This document shows, piece after piece, positions 24,169-34,774 of a stretch of DNA of 64,000 bases (within the stretch, counting starts at the first letter, position 1; each line of letters begins with the position of its first letter). The translations under genes and the position numbers were made by a program. A model generated the notes under the pieces. The model was not told the origin of the DNA. It made no database searches and saw only the letters and a program-made list of their open reading frames with translations. The DNA is from Paracoccus luteus (lineage in GTDB: Bacteria > Pseudomonadota > Alphaproteobacteria > Rhodobacterales > Rhodobacteraceae): contig NZ_SDEA01000002.1 in assembly GCF_004522155.1 (NCBI RefSeq), forward strand, positions 124,001-188,000, given 5' to 3'.

Positions 24169-26018
24169 TCGCCCAGCAAAGCTTTGCGCTGTTCGACGAG
24201 GCGGTGGAGCGCCTGCCCGCCCTTGCCCCGCCCGATTCGCTGGTGCCCGCCGACGCGCCGCCCGCCACCCATGCGGGATACCTGTCCCCGCAGGCGATGC
24301 CGGACGATCCGGCCGCCTGCGCCATCGTCGCGGTGATCGACCACGCCATCCCCTTCGCGCACCGGCTGCTGACGACGGCCAGCGGCCACAGCCGCGTCGC
24401 CGCGATCTGGCTGCAGGACGCCCCGGCGCGCGACCGCCGCCCCGACATCGCCTTTGGACAGGAACTGCGCGGCACGATGATCGACGCCATGCGCGGGCTG
24501 GGCGGGGACGGACAGAGCGCGGAAGGATCGGAGGCGGAAGGGCGGGGCGCGGACGGACGGGCCGCGAATGGGCGGGCCGGGGAAGGGCGGGGCGCGGACG
24601 GGCGGGGCGCGGATGGCCCGGTCGCGGGCGGGCCGTTGCGCGACGACGATGCGATCTATCGCGCCTGCGGGCTGATGAACCCGGGCCGGGGCGCGGGCGC
24701 GGACCTGTCGGGCGCATCCAGCCACGGGGCCGCCGTCGCGGCGCTGGCGGCCGGGTTCGACCCCGCCGACCCCGCCGGGCGCGCGCATCCGGTGATCGCC
24801 GTCGCGCTGCCCGATTTCAGCGTGGCCGACACCTCGGGCAGCTTTTCGCCGCTGTTCCTGCAGGCGGCCGTCGTCTATGTCGTTGGCCGCGCCCGCGGGC
24901 TGGCGCGCAGCCTGCGCGCGGCCCGGCCCGGGGTGCGCCCGCCGCTTGTCGTGAACCTGTCGATGGGCCTGACCGCCGGGGCGCGCGACGGCAGCTCGCT
25001 GATCGCGCAGCTGCAGGACGCCATCGCGGACGCCCCCGGCGAGGATCTGGGCTCGGTCCATTTCGTCCTGCCCACCGGCAACAACCGCCAGTCGCGCACC
25101 CGCGCCGTGCTGGCGACGGGGCAGTCCATCGGCTGGCAGCTGCCGCCGCAGGACGCCACCCCCTCGGCGGTCGAGCTGTGGGGACCGGCCGAACCCGCGC
25201 CGGGCACCCCCATGCGCGCCCGGATCGCCCTGCCCGACGGGCGCGCGGGCGAAACCGGCGCTGACCGGGGGATGGGGCATCTGACCGACCCGGACGGCCA
25301 TGTGGTGGCCCGCACCGTGCTGCAATACCGCGCCGTGGGCGCCGGGTTCGTGCGGCCCTGCCTGACGATCATCGTGCCCCCGACGCTGCCGCCAGCGCCC
25401 GCCACGCCCTGGGCGCCGGCCGGGCAGTGGTCGCTGACCCCCCTGCCCGGCAGCCCGCACCCGGTCGAGGTCGCGGTCCAGCGCGACGACGCCGTGACCG
25501 GCTTTCGCATCCTGGGGCGGCAGTCGCGGCTGGTCGATCCCGCCTGCCCCCGGCGCGACGCCAGCGGCCGCTGGCCCGGCCCCGATCCCGACCCGCCGGT
25601 GTCGCCGATCCGCCGCAACGGCACCTCGAACAGCTATGCCGGCGGGCTGCGGCAGATCCGCGTGGGCGCCTCGCTGGCCGCGCCGCGGGCGGACGGGGTC
25701 GGGGTCGCCCCCTATGCCGGGCTGCTGGACGACGGCCGCGCGGGCGACGTGACCGCCCCCGCCGACCGCAGCGAAAGCCTGCGCGGCATGGTGGTGCCGG
25801 GCGTCCGCGGGGCGGCGCGCGCGCGGCTGAGCGGGACCAGCCTGTCGGCCCCGCAGCTGACGCGCTGGCTGGCGCGGGCGCTGGCGGCGGGGCGGCCGCT
25901 GCCGGACCGGGCGGCGATCCAGGCGGCGGTGCGCAAGGGTGCGGGGCAGGCGGATGCGGCGGTGCCGGATCTGGGCCCGCCCGACGCGCTGCCGTGGCGC
26001 AGCGGGCTGGATGGCTGA
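24165..26018 (+). CDS. Subtilisin-like serine protease (S8 family), intracellular
   Basis: A 617-residue subtilase. Seen: catalytic Asp59 in AIVAVIDHAIPF, His187 in SGASSHGAAVAALAAG, oxyanion Asn in LPTGNNRQ, and Ser559 in LSGTSLSAPQLTRW. The Asp motif is DHA instead of the usual D-(S/T)-G, and the His motif is HGA instead of HGT. Between Asp and His sits a low-complexity insert (residues 118-152) with repeated GRGADGR-type units. No signal peptide, so it probably acts in the cytoplasm. It ends the three-gene unit divergent from the regulator. A role in precursor trimming is possible but not shown. Confidence 0.85.
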   Translation: MIAQQSFALFDEAVERLPALAPPDSLVPADAPPATHAGYLSPQAMPDDPAACAIVAVIDHAIPFAHRLLTTASGHSRVAAIWLQDAPARDRRPDIAFGQELRGTMIDAMRGLGGDGQSAEGSEAEGRGADGRAANGRAGEGRGADGRGADGPVAGGPLRDDDAIYRACGLMNPGRGAGADLSGASSHGAAVAALAAGFDPADPAGRAHPVIAVALPDFSVADTSGSFSPLFLQAAVVYVVGRARGLARSLRAARPGVRPPLVVNLSMGLTAGARDGSSLIAQLQDAIADAPGEDLGSVHFVLPTGNNRQSRTRAVLATGQSIGWQLPPQDATPSAVELWGPAEPAPGTPMRARIALPDGRAGETGADRGMGHLTDPDGHVVARTVLQYRAVGAGFVRPCLTIIVPPTLPPAPATPWAPAGQWSLTPLPGSPHPVEVAVQRDDAVTGFRILGRQSRLVDPACPRRDASGRWPGPDPDPPVSPIRRNGTSNSYAGGLRQIRVGASLAAPRADGVGVAPYAGLLDDGRAGDVTAPADRSESLRGMVVPGVRGAARARLSGTSLSAPQLTRWLARALAAGRPLPDRAAIQAAVRKGAGQADAAVPDLGPPDALPWRSGLDG

Positions 26019-26116
26019 TCCGGGGGCGGGCCTGGCGCGCCTGTGGTCGCGGTGCGCCCAGCCTGTGGCGCGGTTACATCACCGGCACGGGCGGCGCACC
26101 TGACCCAAAGGTCAAG

Positions 26117-26145
26117 TTGCACTCTGCCGCGTTGCGGCGTAGACA
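26117..26145 (+). promoter_or_regulatory. Sigma-70-like promoter
   Basis: TTGCAC (26117-26122), a 17-base spacer and TAGACA (26140-26145) form a good housekeeping promoter. It would drive the small peptide gene starting 50 bases downstream and perhaps the ureohydrolase after it. Confidence 0.4.
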
Positions 26146-26194
26146 GCGGACACACGCTGCAGTTGCAGGCGGTGCAGACCAAAAGGATGATGTC

Positions 26195-26290
26195 GTGCGC
26201 AAGATCGTGGTCGAACTGTGGATGATCGTCAGCGCGATCGCGATCACCCTGTCGGTCAGCGCCCGCGAACGCAGCTATCGCCACCGCTGA
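26195..26290 (+). CDS. Small membrane peptide, 31 residues
   Basis: GTG start at 26195, eight bases after AAGGA, and a promoter-like sequence 50 bases upstream. The product has a hydrophobic helix (VVELWMIVSAIAITLSV) flanked by basic residues (VRK at the start, ARERSYRHR at the end), the build of single-pass small membrane proteins. Third codon positions are G/C-rich. No family recognised. Confidence 0.45.
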   Translation: MRKIVVELWMIVSAIAITLSVSARERSYRHR

Positions 26291-26308
26291 TCCGGCCGCG
26301 CAGGCCCC

Positions 26309-26398
26309 AGCCCGGTCGCCCCTCCCGCCACAGCACCGCCGTCCCGCCCACCGCAGCCCGGTCGCCCCTCCCGCCGCAGCACCGTCGTCCTGCCCGTC
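26309..26398. repeat. 46-bp imperfect tandem repeat upstream of the ureohydrolase
   Basis: Two adjacent copies starting AGCCCGGTCGCCCCTCCC at 26309 and at 26355, about 85% identical, lie in the untranslated gap before the ureohydrolase gene. Outside the small peptide gene and this repeat, the 466-base gap 26019-26484 shows nothing else. Confidence 0.6.
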
Positions 26399-26484
26399 GC
26401 CGCAGCGCGCCGCAGGCCCCCGCCACGGCGGCGCGTGACAAACCGCCTGCCCTGCCGCAGTCTTGCGGGCCAAGGGGGCGCGCG

Positions 26485-27492
26485 ATGACCGATCCGTTCT
26501 TTCACCCGGTCTCCGGGTTCGACCTGCCGCGCTATGCCGGCATCCCGACCTTCATGCGGCTGCCTCATGTCGGGCTGGACGATCCGCGCATCCGCCAGGT
26601 CCGCGTGGGCCTGATCGGCCTGCCGTGGGACGGCGGCACCACCAACCGGCCCGGCCCGCGCCACGGCCCCCGGCAGCTGCGCGACGCCTCGACCATGATC
26701 CGCGCCGAAAACGGCGCGACCGGCGTGCGCCCGTTCGAGGCGATGGCCTGCGCCGACCTGGGCGACGTGGCCCCGAACCCAGCCGACCTGATGGACACGA
26801 TGGCCCGCGTCACGGCGTTCTATTCACGCGTCGCGGGGGCCGGGATCACGCCGGTCACGGCGGGCGGCGACCACCTGTGCTCGCTGCCGATCCTGCGGGC
26901 GCTGGCGTCGCCCGGCCCGCTGGGGATGGTGCATTTCGACAGCCACACCGACCTGTTCCACAGCTATTTCGGCGGCACGCTTTACACCCACGGCACCCCC
27001 TTTCGCCGCGCGGTCGAGGAGGGGTTGCTGGACCCCGCCCGCGTCGTCCAGATCGGCATCCGCGGCACCACCTTTGACCGCGAAGACCGCGATTTCGCCC
27101 GCGCCGCCGGCATCCGCGTCATCCCGATCGAGGAGTTCCACGCCCGCGGCCTGGACGACGTCATGGCTGAGGCGCGCGAGATCGCGGGCACCGGGCCGAC
27201 CTATCTCAGCTATGACATCGACTTCGTCGATCCGGCGTTCGCCCCCGGCACCGGCACCCCCGAGGTCGGCGGCCCGAACAGCTGGCAGGCGCTGGAGGTG
27301 GTGCGGGCGCTGGACGGACTGAACCTCGTCGGCTGTGACCTGGTCGAGGTCTCGCCCCCCTTCGACCCGTCCGGCGGCACCGCCTTCCTGGGCGCGTCGA
27401 TCCTGTTCGAGATGCTGTGCGTGCTGGCGACCGGGCGGGCCACCGCCTTGGCAGCCCGCCCGGCCCCGACAAGCCGCCCGCCGCCGGGCTGA
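26485..27492 (+). CDS. speB: Agmatinase-family ureohydrolase
   Basis: Hydrolyses agmatine or a related guanidino compound to the amine plus urea, using two Mn ions. Seen: GLPWDGGTTNRPGPRHGP near the N-terminus, TAGGDHLCSLP (first metal His), MVHFDSHTDLF (Asp-x-His-x-Asp metal ligands, with Ser where Ala is usual), and LSYDIDFVDPAFAPGTGTPE (last two metal Asp). 335 residues, normal. Guanidinobutyrase or proclavaminate amidinohydrolase are alternatives that motifs cannot separate. AGGGGGCG precedes the ATG. Convergent with the next gene, five bases between stops. Confidence 0.88.
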   Translation: MTDPFFHPVSGFDLPRYAGIPTFMRLPHVGLDDPRIRQVRVGLIGLPWDGGTTNRPGPRHGPRQLRDASTMIRAENGATGVRPFEAMACADLGDVAPNPADLMDTMARVTAFYSRVAGAGITPVTAGGDHLCSLPILRALASPGPLGMVHFDSHTDLFHSYFGGTLYTHGTPFRRAVEEGLLDPARVVQIGIRGTTFDREDRDFARAAGIRVIPIEEFHARGLDDVMAEAREIAGTGPTYLSYDIDFVDPAFAPGTGTPEVGGPNSWQALEVVRALDGLNLVGCDLVEVSPPFDPSGGTAFLGASILFEMLCVLATGRATALAARPAPTSRPPPG

Positions 27493-27497
27493 CCGGT

Positions 27498-29585
<2,088 letters not shown>

Positions 29586-29728
29586 CGCCCTTTCCCTTGC
29601 TGCGCCCACCCGCGGCTGACCTTGTGTTTCCAAAGCGCCCCGCGCGGTCAAGGGGCGGCCCCGCTTTCCGCCGCCCCCTTTCCCCCGCCCCCCTTTTCCC
29701 CGTCCCCGGCGGCCGCTAGGTTTCCGCG

Positions 29729-31201
29729 ATGACCGACGCGCCCGCACTCGCCACCCTGCCCGACGCCGACGAGGACGCCACCGCCGGGCTGGCGCGGGTG
29801 CTGGCGGCCGTGCTGGGGCCGGGCGACTGCCTGCTGCTGGACGGGCCGGTCGGCGCGGGCAAGTCGCATTTCGCCCGCGCCCTGATCCGCGCGCGCCAGG
29901 GCGACGCGGCCGAGGACGTGCCCAGCCCCACCTTTACCCTCGTCCAGACCTATGAGGCCGCGGTGACCGAGATCTGGCACGCCGACCTGTATCGCCTGAC
30001 CGATCCGTCGGAACTGGTCGAACTGGGGCTGGACGAGGCCATCGACACCGCCATCACGCTGATCGAATGGCCCGACCGCATGGGCGCGCCGCCGCCCGGC
30101 GCGCTGACGGTGTCGCTGCGGCCCACCGCCCCCGACCGGCGCCGGATCACGCTGTCGGGCGATCCGGCGCGCTGGCCCGGGGTCGCGCGGCTGGCGGAAA
30201 TCGCCGCCTTCCTGCATCGCGCGGGCCGGGCGGGCGCGCGGGTCGCGCCGCTGGCGGGCGACGCCTCGGCCCGGCGGTATTTCCGGCTGACGGGCGGGGA
30301 CGGGACGGGCGAGGATGGAACAGGGGGGGACGGGACGGCGGTGCTGATGGACGCGCCGCCGGGGACGTGCGCGCCCTATCTGGCAATGACCGGCTGGCTG
30401 CGCGACCGCGGCTTTCACGCGCCGCAGGTGCTGGCCGCGGATGCCGCCGCCGGGCTGCTGCTGCTTGAGGATCTGGGCGACGATCTGGTCGCCCGCGTGC
30501 TGGACCGCGACCCGGACGCGGCCCCCGCCATCTATGCGCGGCTGGCCGACCTGATCGCAGACCTGCACCGCCACGCGCCGCCGGATTTCGTCCCGGCGCT
30601 GGACGGCCCGGCGCTGGCCGAACAGGTCGGGCTGTTCGCCCAGTGGTATCCCCCCGCCGCCGGCGTGCCGGGCGCGGGCGCGGGCGTGGCGGCCGCCGTC
30701 GCTGCGCTTTACGCCCAGCTTTGCGCCGACGCCGCCCCGGCCCTGTCGCTGCGCGATTTCCATGCCGAGAACGTCGTCTGGCGCGGCGGCGCGGCCCCCG
30801 GCCTGCTGGATTTCCAGGACGCGGTGGCGACGCACCCCGCCTATGACCTCGCCTCGGCGCTGCAGGACGCGCGGCGCGACGTCGCCCCCGACATCGAGGC
30901 CGCCGCGCTGGCGCGTTACCTGGCCGCGACCGGCCAGGAACCGGGCCGCTTTGCCGCCGCCTATGCGCTGATGGGGGCGCAGCGGGGCCTGCGGATCATG
31001 GGCATCTTTACCCGGCTGTGCCTGCGGGACGCAAAGCCGCGCTATCTGGCATTCATGCCGCGGGTCTGGGCGGCCATCGTCCGCGACGTGGCGCATCCCG
31101 CGCTGGCGCCGCTGGCGGCGGCGCTGCGCGGCGTGCCCCCGCCCACGCCCGAGATCATCGAAAGGATCGCCGCCCGATGCGGAACCCGCCCGACGCGCTG
31201 A
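29729..31201 (+). CDS. tsaE: TsaE-AmgK fusion: t6A ATPase joined to sugar kinase
   Basis: A 490-residue two-domain protein. Residues 1-150 are TsaE, the P-loop ATPase of t6A synthesis: LLLDGPVGAGKSHFARALI (Walker A), VPSPTFTLVQTYE, and HADLYRLTDPSEL. Residues 165-490 are an aminoglycoside-phosphotransferase-like kinase matching AmgK: RYFRLTGGDG, LLLLEDLGDDLV, LSLRDFHAENVVW (catalytic loop) and GLLDFQDAVATHPAYDLASAL. AmgK phosphorylates MurNAc/GlcNAc at C1 in peptidoglycan recycling. The next gene encodes the matching MurU, overlapping by 25 bases. The fusion is common in Rhodobacterales. Confidence 0.92.
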   Translation: MTDAPALATLPDADEDATAGLARVLAAVLGPGDCLLLDGPVGAGKSHFARALIRARQGDAAEDVPSPTFTLVQTYEAAVTEIWHADLYRLTDPSELVELGLDEAIDTAITLIEWPDRMGAPPPGALTVSLRPTAPDRRRITLSGDPARWPGVARLAEIAAFLHRAGRAGARVAPLAGDASARRYFRLTGGDGTGEDGTGGDGTAVLMDAPPGTCAPYLAMTGWLRDRGFHAPQVLAADAAAGLLLLEDLGDDLVARVLDRDPDAAPAIYARLADLIADLHRHAPPDFVPALDGPALAEQVGLFAQWYPPAAGVPGAGAGVAAAVAALYAQLCADAAPALSLRDFHAENVVWRGGAAPGLLDFQDAVATHPAYDLASALQDARRDVAPDIEAAALARYLAATGQEPGRFAAAYALMGAQRGLRIMGIFTRLCLRDAKPRYLAFMPRVWAAIVRDVAHPALAPLAAALRGVPPPTPEIIERIAARCGTRPTR

Positions 31202-31860
31202 TGCTGTTCGCCGCCGGCCGCGGCACGCGCATGGCGCCGCTGACCGACACGCGCCCCAAGCCGCTGATCCGGGTGGGGGGCGTGACGCTGCTGGACCGGG
31301 CGCTGGCGCTGGCGCGGGGCGGCGGCGCGCGGCGGATCGTGGTCAACACGCATCATCTGGGCGGCCAGATCGCCGCGCATCTGGCGGGTTCCGAGGTGGC
31401 GATTTCCGACGAATCCGACCGGCTGCTGGAAACCGGCGGCGGGCTGCGACGGGCGCTGCCCCTGCTTGGGCCGGGTCCGGTGCTGACGCTGAACCCCGAC
31501 GTGGTCTGGACCGGGCCGAACCCGGTCGCGGCCCTGCGCGCGGCATGGGACGGCGACCGCATGGACGCGCTGCTGATGCTGGTGCCGGTGGACCGCGCGC
31601 AGGGGCGCGTCGGCGGCGGGGATTTCGCGCTGGACGCCCGCGGCCGCATCGCGCGCGGCGGGCCGCTGGTCTATACCGGCGCGCAGGTCATCCGCCCCGA
31701 CCGGCTGGCGGGCATCGCGGACGAGGCGTTCTCGCTGAACGCGCTGTGGGATCTGCTGATCGCGGACGGGCGCGTCTTTGGCATCGTCCACGCGGGCGGC
31801 TGGTGCGACGTGGGGCGGCCCGACTGCATCGCGGTCGCGGAAAGGATGCTGGATGGCTGA
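31177..31860 (+). CDS. murU: N-acetylmuramate-1-phosphate uridylyltransferase MurU
   Basis: A 227-residue nucleotidyltransferase that makes UDP-MurNAc from the AmgK product, bypassing de novo synthesis (the fosfomycin-bypass recycling route). Seen: LMLFAAGRGTRMAPLTDTRP then KPLIRVGG, the G-x-G-T-R-(M/L) nucleotide loop; VVNTHHLGGQIAAHL; LLETGGGLRRALPLLG; LTLNPDVVW. Either ATG 31177 or ATG 31201 could start it; the second abuts the upstream stop. Short for an NTP transferase because the left-handed helix domain is missing, as in MurU. Confidence 0.9.
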   Translation: MRNPPDALMLFAAGRGTRMAPLTDTRPKPLIRVGGVTLLDRALALARGGGARRIVVNTHHLGGQIAAHLAGSEVAISDESDRLLETGGGLRRALPLLGPGPVLTLNPDVVWTGPNPVAALRAAWDGDRMDALLMLVPVDRAQGRVGGGDFALDARGRIARGGPLVYTGAQVIRPDRLAGIADEAFSLNALWDLLIADGRVFGIVHAGGWCDVGRPDCIAVAERMLDG

Positions 31861-34774
31861 CCTGAAGGGGCTGTTCGCCCTGCCCCCCGGCGTCGATTTC
31901 GCCCAGCAGACGGCCGCCGGGCTGATCGCCCGCATGGCCGCCCGCCCGCCCGAGGATATGGGCCGCGTCACGCTTTACGCGAACTCGGGGCGGACGCTGA
32001 CGGCGCTGGGGGCGGCCTTCGCGCGGGGCGGCGCGATGCTGCTGCCGCGGATGCGGCTGATCGCCGACCTTGGGGCGGGCGACGCGGGCCTGGCGCCCCC
32101 GCTGGCGCGGCGGCTGGACCTGGCGCGGCTGGTCGATGCCGCGCTGGGGTCGGACAGCGGCCAGTCGGTGCCGGCGCTGACACAGTCGCTGGCCGAGCTG
32201 ATGGCCGAGATGCAGGCCGAGGGGCTGGGCCCCGACGCGCTGGACCGCATCGACGCCGCCGACCACGCCGCGCATTGGCAGCGGGCGCTGGCCTTTCTGC
32301 GGATCGCCGCCGGGTTCCACCTGACCGGCCCGGCCGTCGACCCCGAGGCGCGCCAGCGCGCCACCGCCGAACGGCTGGCCGCCGACTGGGCCGCCGGGCG
32401 CAACCTGCCCGACGGGCCGGTGATCGTGGCTGGGTCCACCGGATCGCACGGGGCGACGCGGCTGTTCATGCAGGCGGTGGCCGGGCTGCCGCAGGGGGCG
32501 GTGATCCTGCCCGGCTTTGACGCCGACACCCCGCCCGATGTCTGGGACCGGCTGGTGGGCGGGGACGAGGATCACCCGCAGGCCCGCTTTGCGCCCCTGA
32601 TCGCGGCGCTGGGCCTGCCGCGCCCGTGGACGGACGCGCCCGCGCCGGACCCCGCGCGCAACCGGCTGGTCAGCCTGGCCCTGCGCCCCGCGCCCGTCAC
32701 CGACAGCTGGGTCGCGGACGGTCCCGCGCTGGGCGACCTGGCGCCACTGGCCCGCAACATGACGCTGATCGAGGCCGACCAGCCCGCCGACGAGGCCGCC
32801 GCCATCGCCGCGCTGATCCGCGAGGCGGTCGAGCGCGGCCAGCCCGTGACCCTGATCGCCGCCGACCGCACGCTGACCCGGCGGGTCACGGCGGCGCTGG
32901 ACCGCTGGCGCATCGTGCCCGACGACAGCGCCGGCGTGCCGCTGCCCCTGACGGCGGCAGGGCTGTTCCTGCGCCATATCGCGGCGCTGTGGGGCCAGCC
33001 GCTGGCGATGGACGCGCTGCTGGTGCTGCTCAAGCATCCGCTGGCCGCGACCGGCGCGGGCGAGGGCGCGCGCCGCCAGCACCTGCTGATCACGCGCGAG
33101 CTGGAACTGCGCCTGCGCAGGCACGGCCCGGTTTTCCCGGACGGCACGGCGCTGCGGGACTGGGCGGACGAGGATCGGGCCAAGGCTGACGCGCGCCGCC
33201 CCTGGGCCGACTGGGCGGCGCAGGCGCTGGACGAGACGCGCGCCCGCATCGCGTCCGGTCCCGGCCCCCGCCCGCTGGCCGAAAGACTGGCGGATCTGCG
33301 CCACCTTGCGGAACGATGGGCGGCGGGGCCGGGCGGCGACGCCGGGGCCTCGCAGCTTTACGCCGAAAAGCCGGGCGAAAAGGCGCGCGCGGTGCTGGAC
33401 CATCTGGCCGCCCACGCGGACGCCGGCCCGCCCCTGACCGCCGCCGAGTTCGCGCAGCTGCTGCACGAGCAGTTGCAGGCGCAGGCGGTGCGCGCGGATG
33501 CCGCCGCGCATCCGCTGGTCCGCATCCGCGGCCCGCGCGAGGCGCGGACCGAGGCGGTGGGCCTGGTCATCCTGGGCGGGCTGAACGAGGGCGGCTGGCC
33601 GCAGGCGCTGGCCCCCGACCCGTGGCTGTCGCGGCCGATGCGGCGGCAGGCGGGGCTGACCCTGCCGGAACGCCGCATCGGGCTGGCCGCGCACGACATC
33701 CAGATCGGCCTTGCCGCCGAACAGGTCGTGCTGACCCGCGCCCGGCGCAGCGACGAGGCGGAAACCATCCCCTCGCGCTGGCTGAACCGGCTGGTCAACC
33801 TGATGTCGGGCCTGCCCGGCCAGTCCGGCCCGCAGGCGCTGGACGCGATGCGGGCGCGCGGCAACCGCTGGACGGCGCTGGCCGCCGCGATCGCAGAGCC
33901 TGCGGCCGCCATTCCGCGCGCGCCCCGGCCCGCGCCGGTGCCGCCCGCCCCGGCGCTGGACCGGCTGTCGGTCACGGGCATCCGCACGCTGATCCGCGAC
34001 CCCTATGCGGTCTATGCCAGCCGGGTCTTGCGGCTGTCGCCACTGGACCCGCTGCGCCCCGAACCCGATCCCGCCAGCCGCGGCACGGTGCTGCACGCCG
34101 TCATCCAGCGGTTCCTGACCCCGCCCCCGACGGCGCTGGACAGCGTGGCCGACCTGCGCGACCGGCTGATGGCGGCGGCGGACGAGGTGCTGGCGGCCGA
34201 GGTGCCCTGGCCTTCGACCCGGCTGTTCTGGCGCGCGCGGCTGGCCGGCATCGCGGACCGGCTGGCCAGCGAGGAACGCGAACGGCTGCAGACCGGCGCG
34301 CCGATGATCGTCGAAAAACATCGCGAATGGCCGCTGCCGGGGCTGCCGTTCACACTGACGGCAAAGCCCGACCGCATCGACCGGCAGGATGACGGGACGG
34401 CGGTGGTCTATGACTATAAATCCGGCGCGCCGCCGTCGCAGGCCAAGGTCAGGCGCTTTGACAAGCAGTTGCCGCTTGAGGCGCTGATGGTCGAGGCGGG
34501 GGCCTTCGGCACGCCGCTGCCGGTGGCCGCGCTGCGCTATATCCAGCTGGGGGGCGAGGGGAAGACCGCGCCCATCGACTGGAACGACGCGGTGCGCGCG
34601 GAAACGCGCGACGGGCTGGCGCTGCTGCTGGCGGGATACCTGGACGGCACGCACGGGTTCACCGCCCGGCTGGCGATGGAGAAGGACAGCGACGCGTCGG
34701 ATTACGACCATCTGTCGCGGCTGGGCGAATGGTCGGCGACCGACGCCGCGCAACGGATAAAGGTGGGGCGATGA
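31853..34774 (+). CDS. addB: Double-strand break repair protein AddB
   Basis: A 973-residue partner of AddA in the AddAB helicase-nuclease (RecBCD counterpart) that resects double-strand ends for RecA. Seen: an inactive-helicase-like N-terminal part, and a C-terminal RecB-type nuclease with GTVLHAVIQRFL (His), KPDRIDRQ (Asp) and VVYDYKSGAPP (D-x-K). No cysteines were seen near the nuclease, so the Fe-S staple of Bacillus AddB is missing, as in other alphaproteobacteria. ATG 31853 overlaps the murU end; the stop overlaps addA. Confidence 0.93.
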   Translation: MADLKGLFALPPGVDFAQQTAAGLIARMAARPPEDMGRVTLYANSGRTLTALGAAFARGGAMLLPRMRLIADLGAGDAGLAPPLARRLDLARLVDAALGSDSGQSVPALTQSLAELMAEMQAEGLGPDALDRIDAADHAAHWQRALAFLRIAAGFHLTGPAVDPEARQRATAERLAADWAAGRNLPDGPVIVAGSTGSHGATRLFMQAVAGLPQGAVILPGFDADTPPDVWDRLVGGDEDHPQARFAPLIAALGLPRPWTDAPAPDPARNRLVSLALRPAPVTDSWVADGPALGDLAPLARNMTLIEADQPADEAAAIAALIREAVERGQPVTLIAADRTLTRRVTAALDRWRIVPDDSAGVPLPLTAAGLFLRHIAALWGQPLAMDALLVLLKHPLAATGAGEGARRQHLLITRELELRLRRHGPVFPDGTALRDWADEDRAKADARRPWADWAAQALDETRARIASGPGPRPLAERLADLRHLAERWAAGPGGDAGASQLYAEKPGEKARAVLDHLAAHADAGPPLTAAEFAQLLHEQLQAQAVRADAAAHPLVRIRGPREARTEAVGLVILGGLNEGGWPQALAPDPWLSRPMRRQAGLTLPERRIGLAAHDIQIGLAAEQVVLTRARRSDEAETIPSRWLNRLVNLMSGLPGQSGPQALDAMRARGNRWTALAAAIAEPAAAIPRAPRPAPVPPAPALDRLSVTGIRTLIRDPYAVYASRVLRLSPLDPLRPEPDPASRGTVLHAVIQRFLTPPPTALDSVADLRDRLMAAADEVLAAEVPWPSTRLFWRARLAGIADRLASEERERLQTGAPMIVEKHREWPLPGLPFTLTAKPDRIDRQDDGTAVVYDYKSGAPPSQAKVRRFDKQLPLEALMVEAGAFGTPLPVAALRYIQLGGEGKTAPIDWNDAVRAETRDGLALLLAGYLDGTHGFTARLAMEKDSDASDYDHLSRLGEWSATDAAQRIKVGR

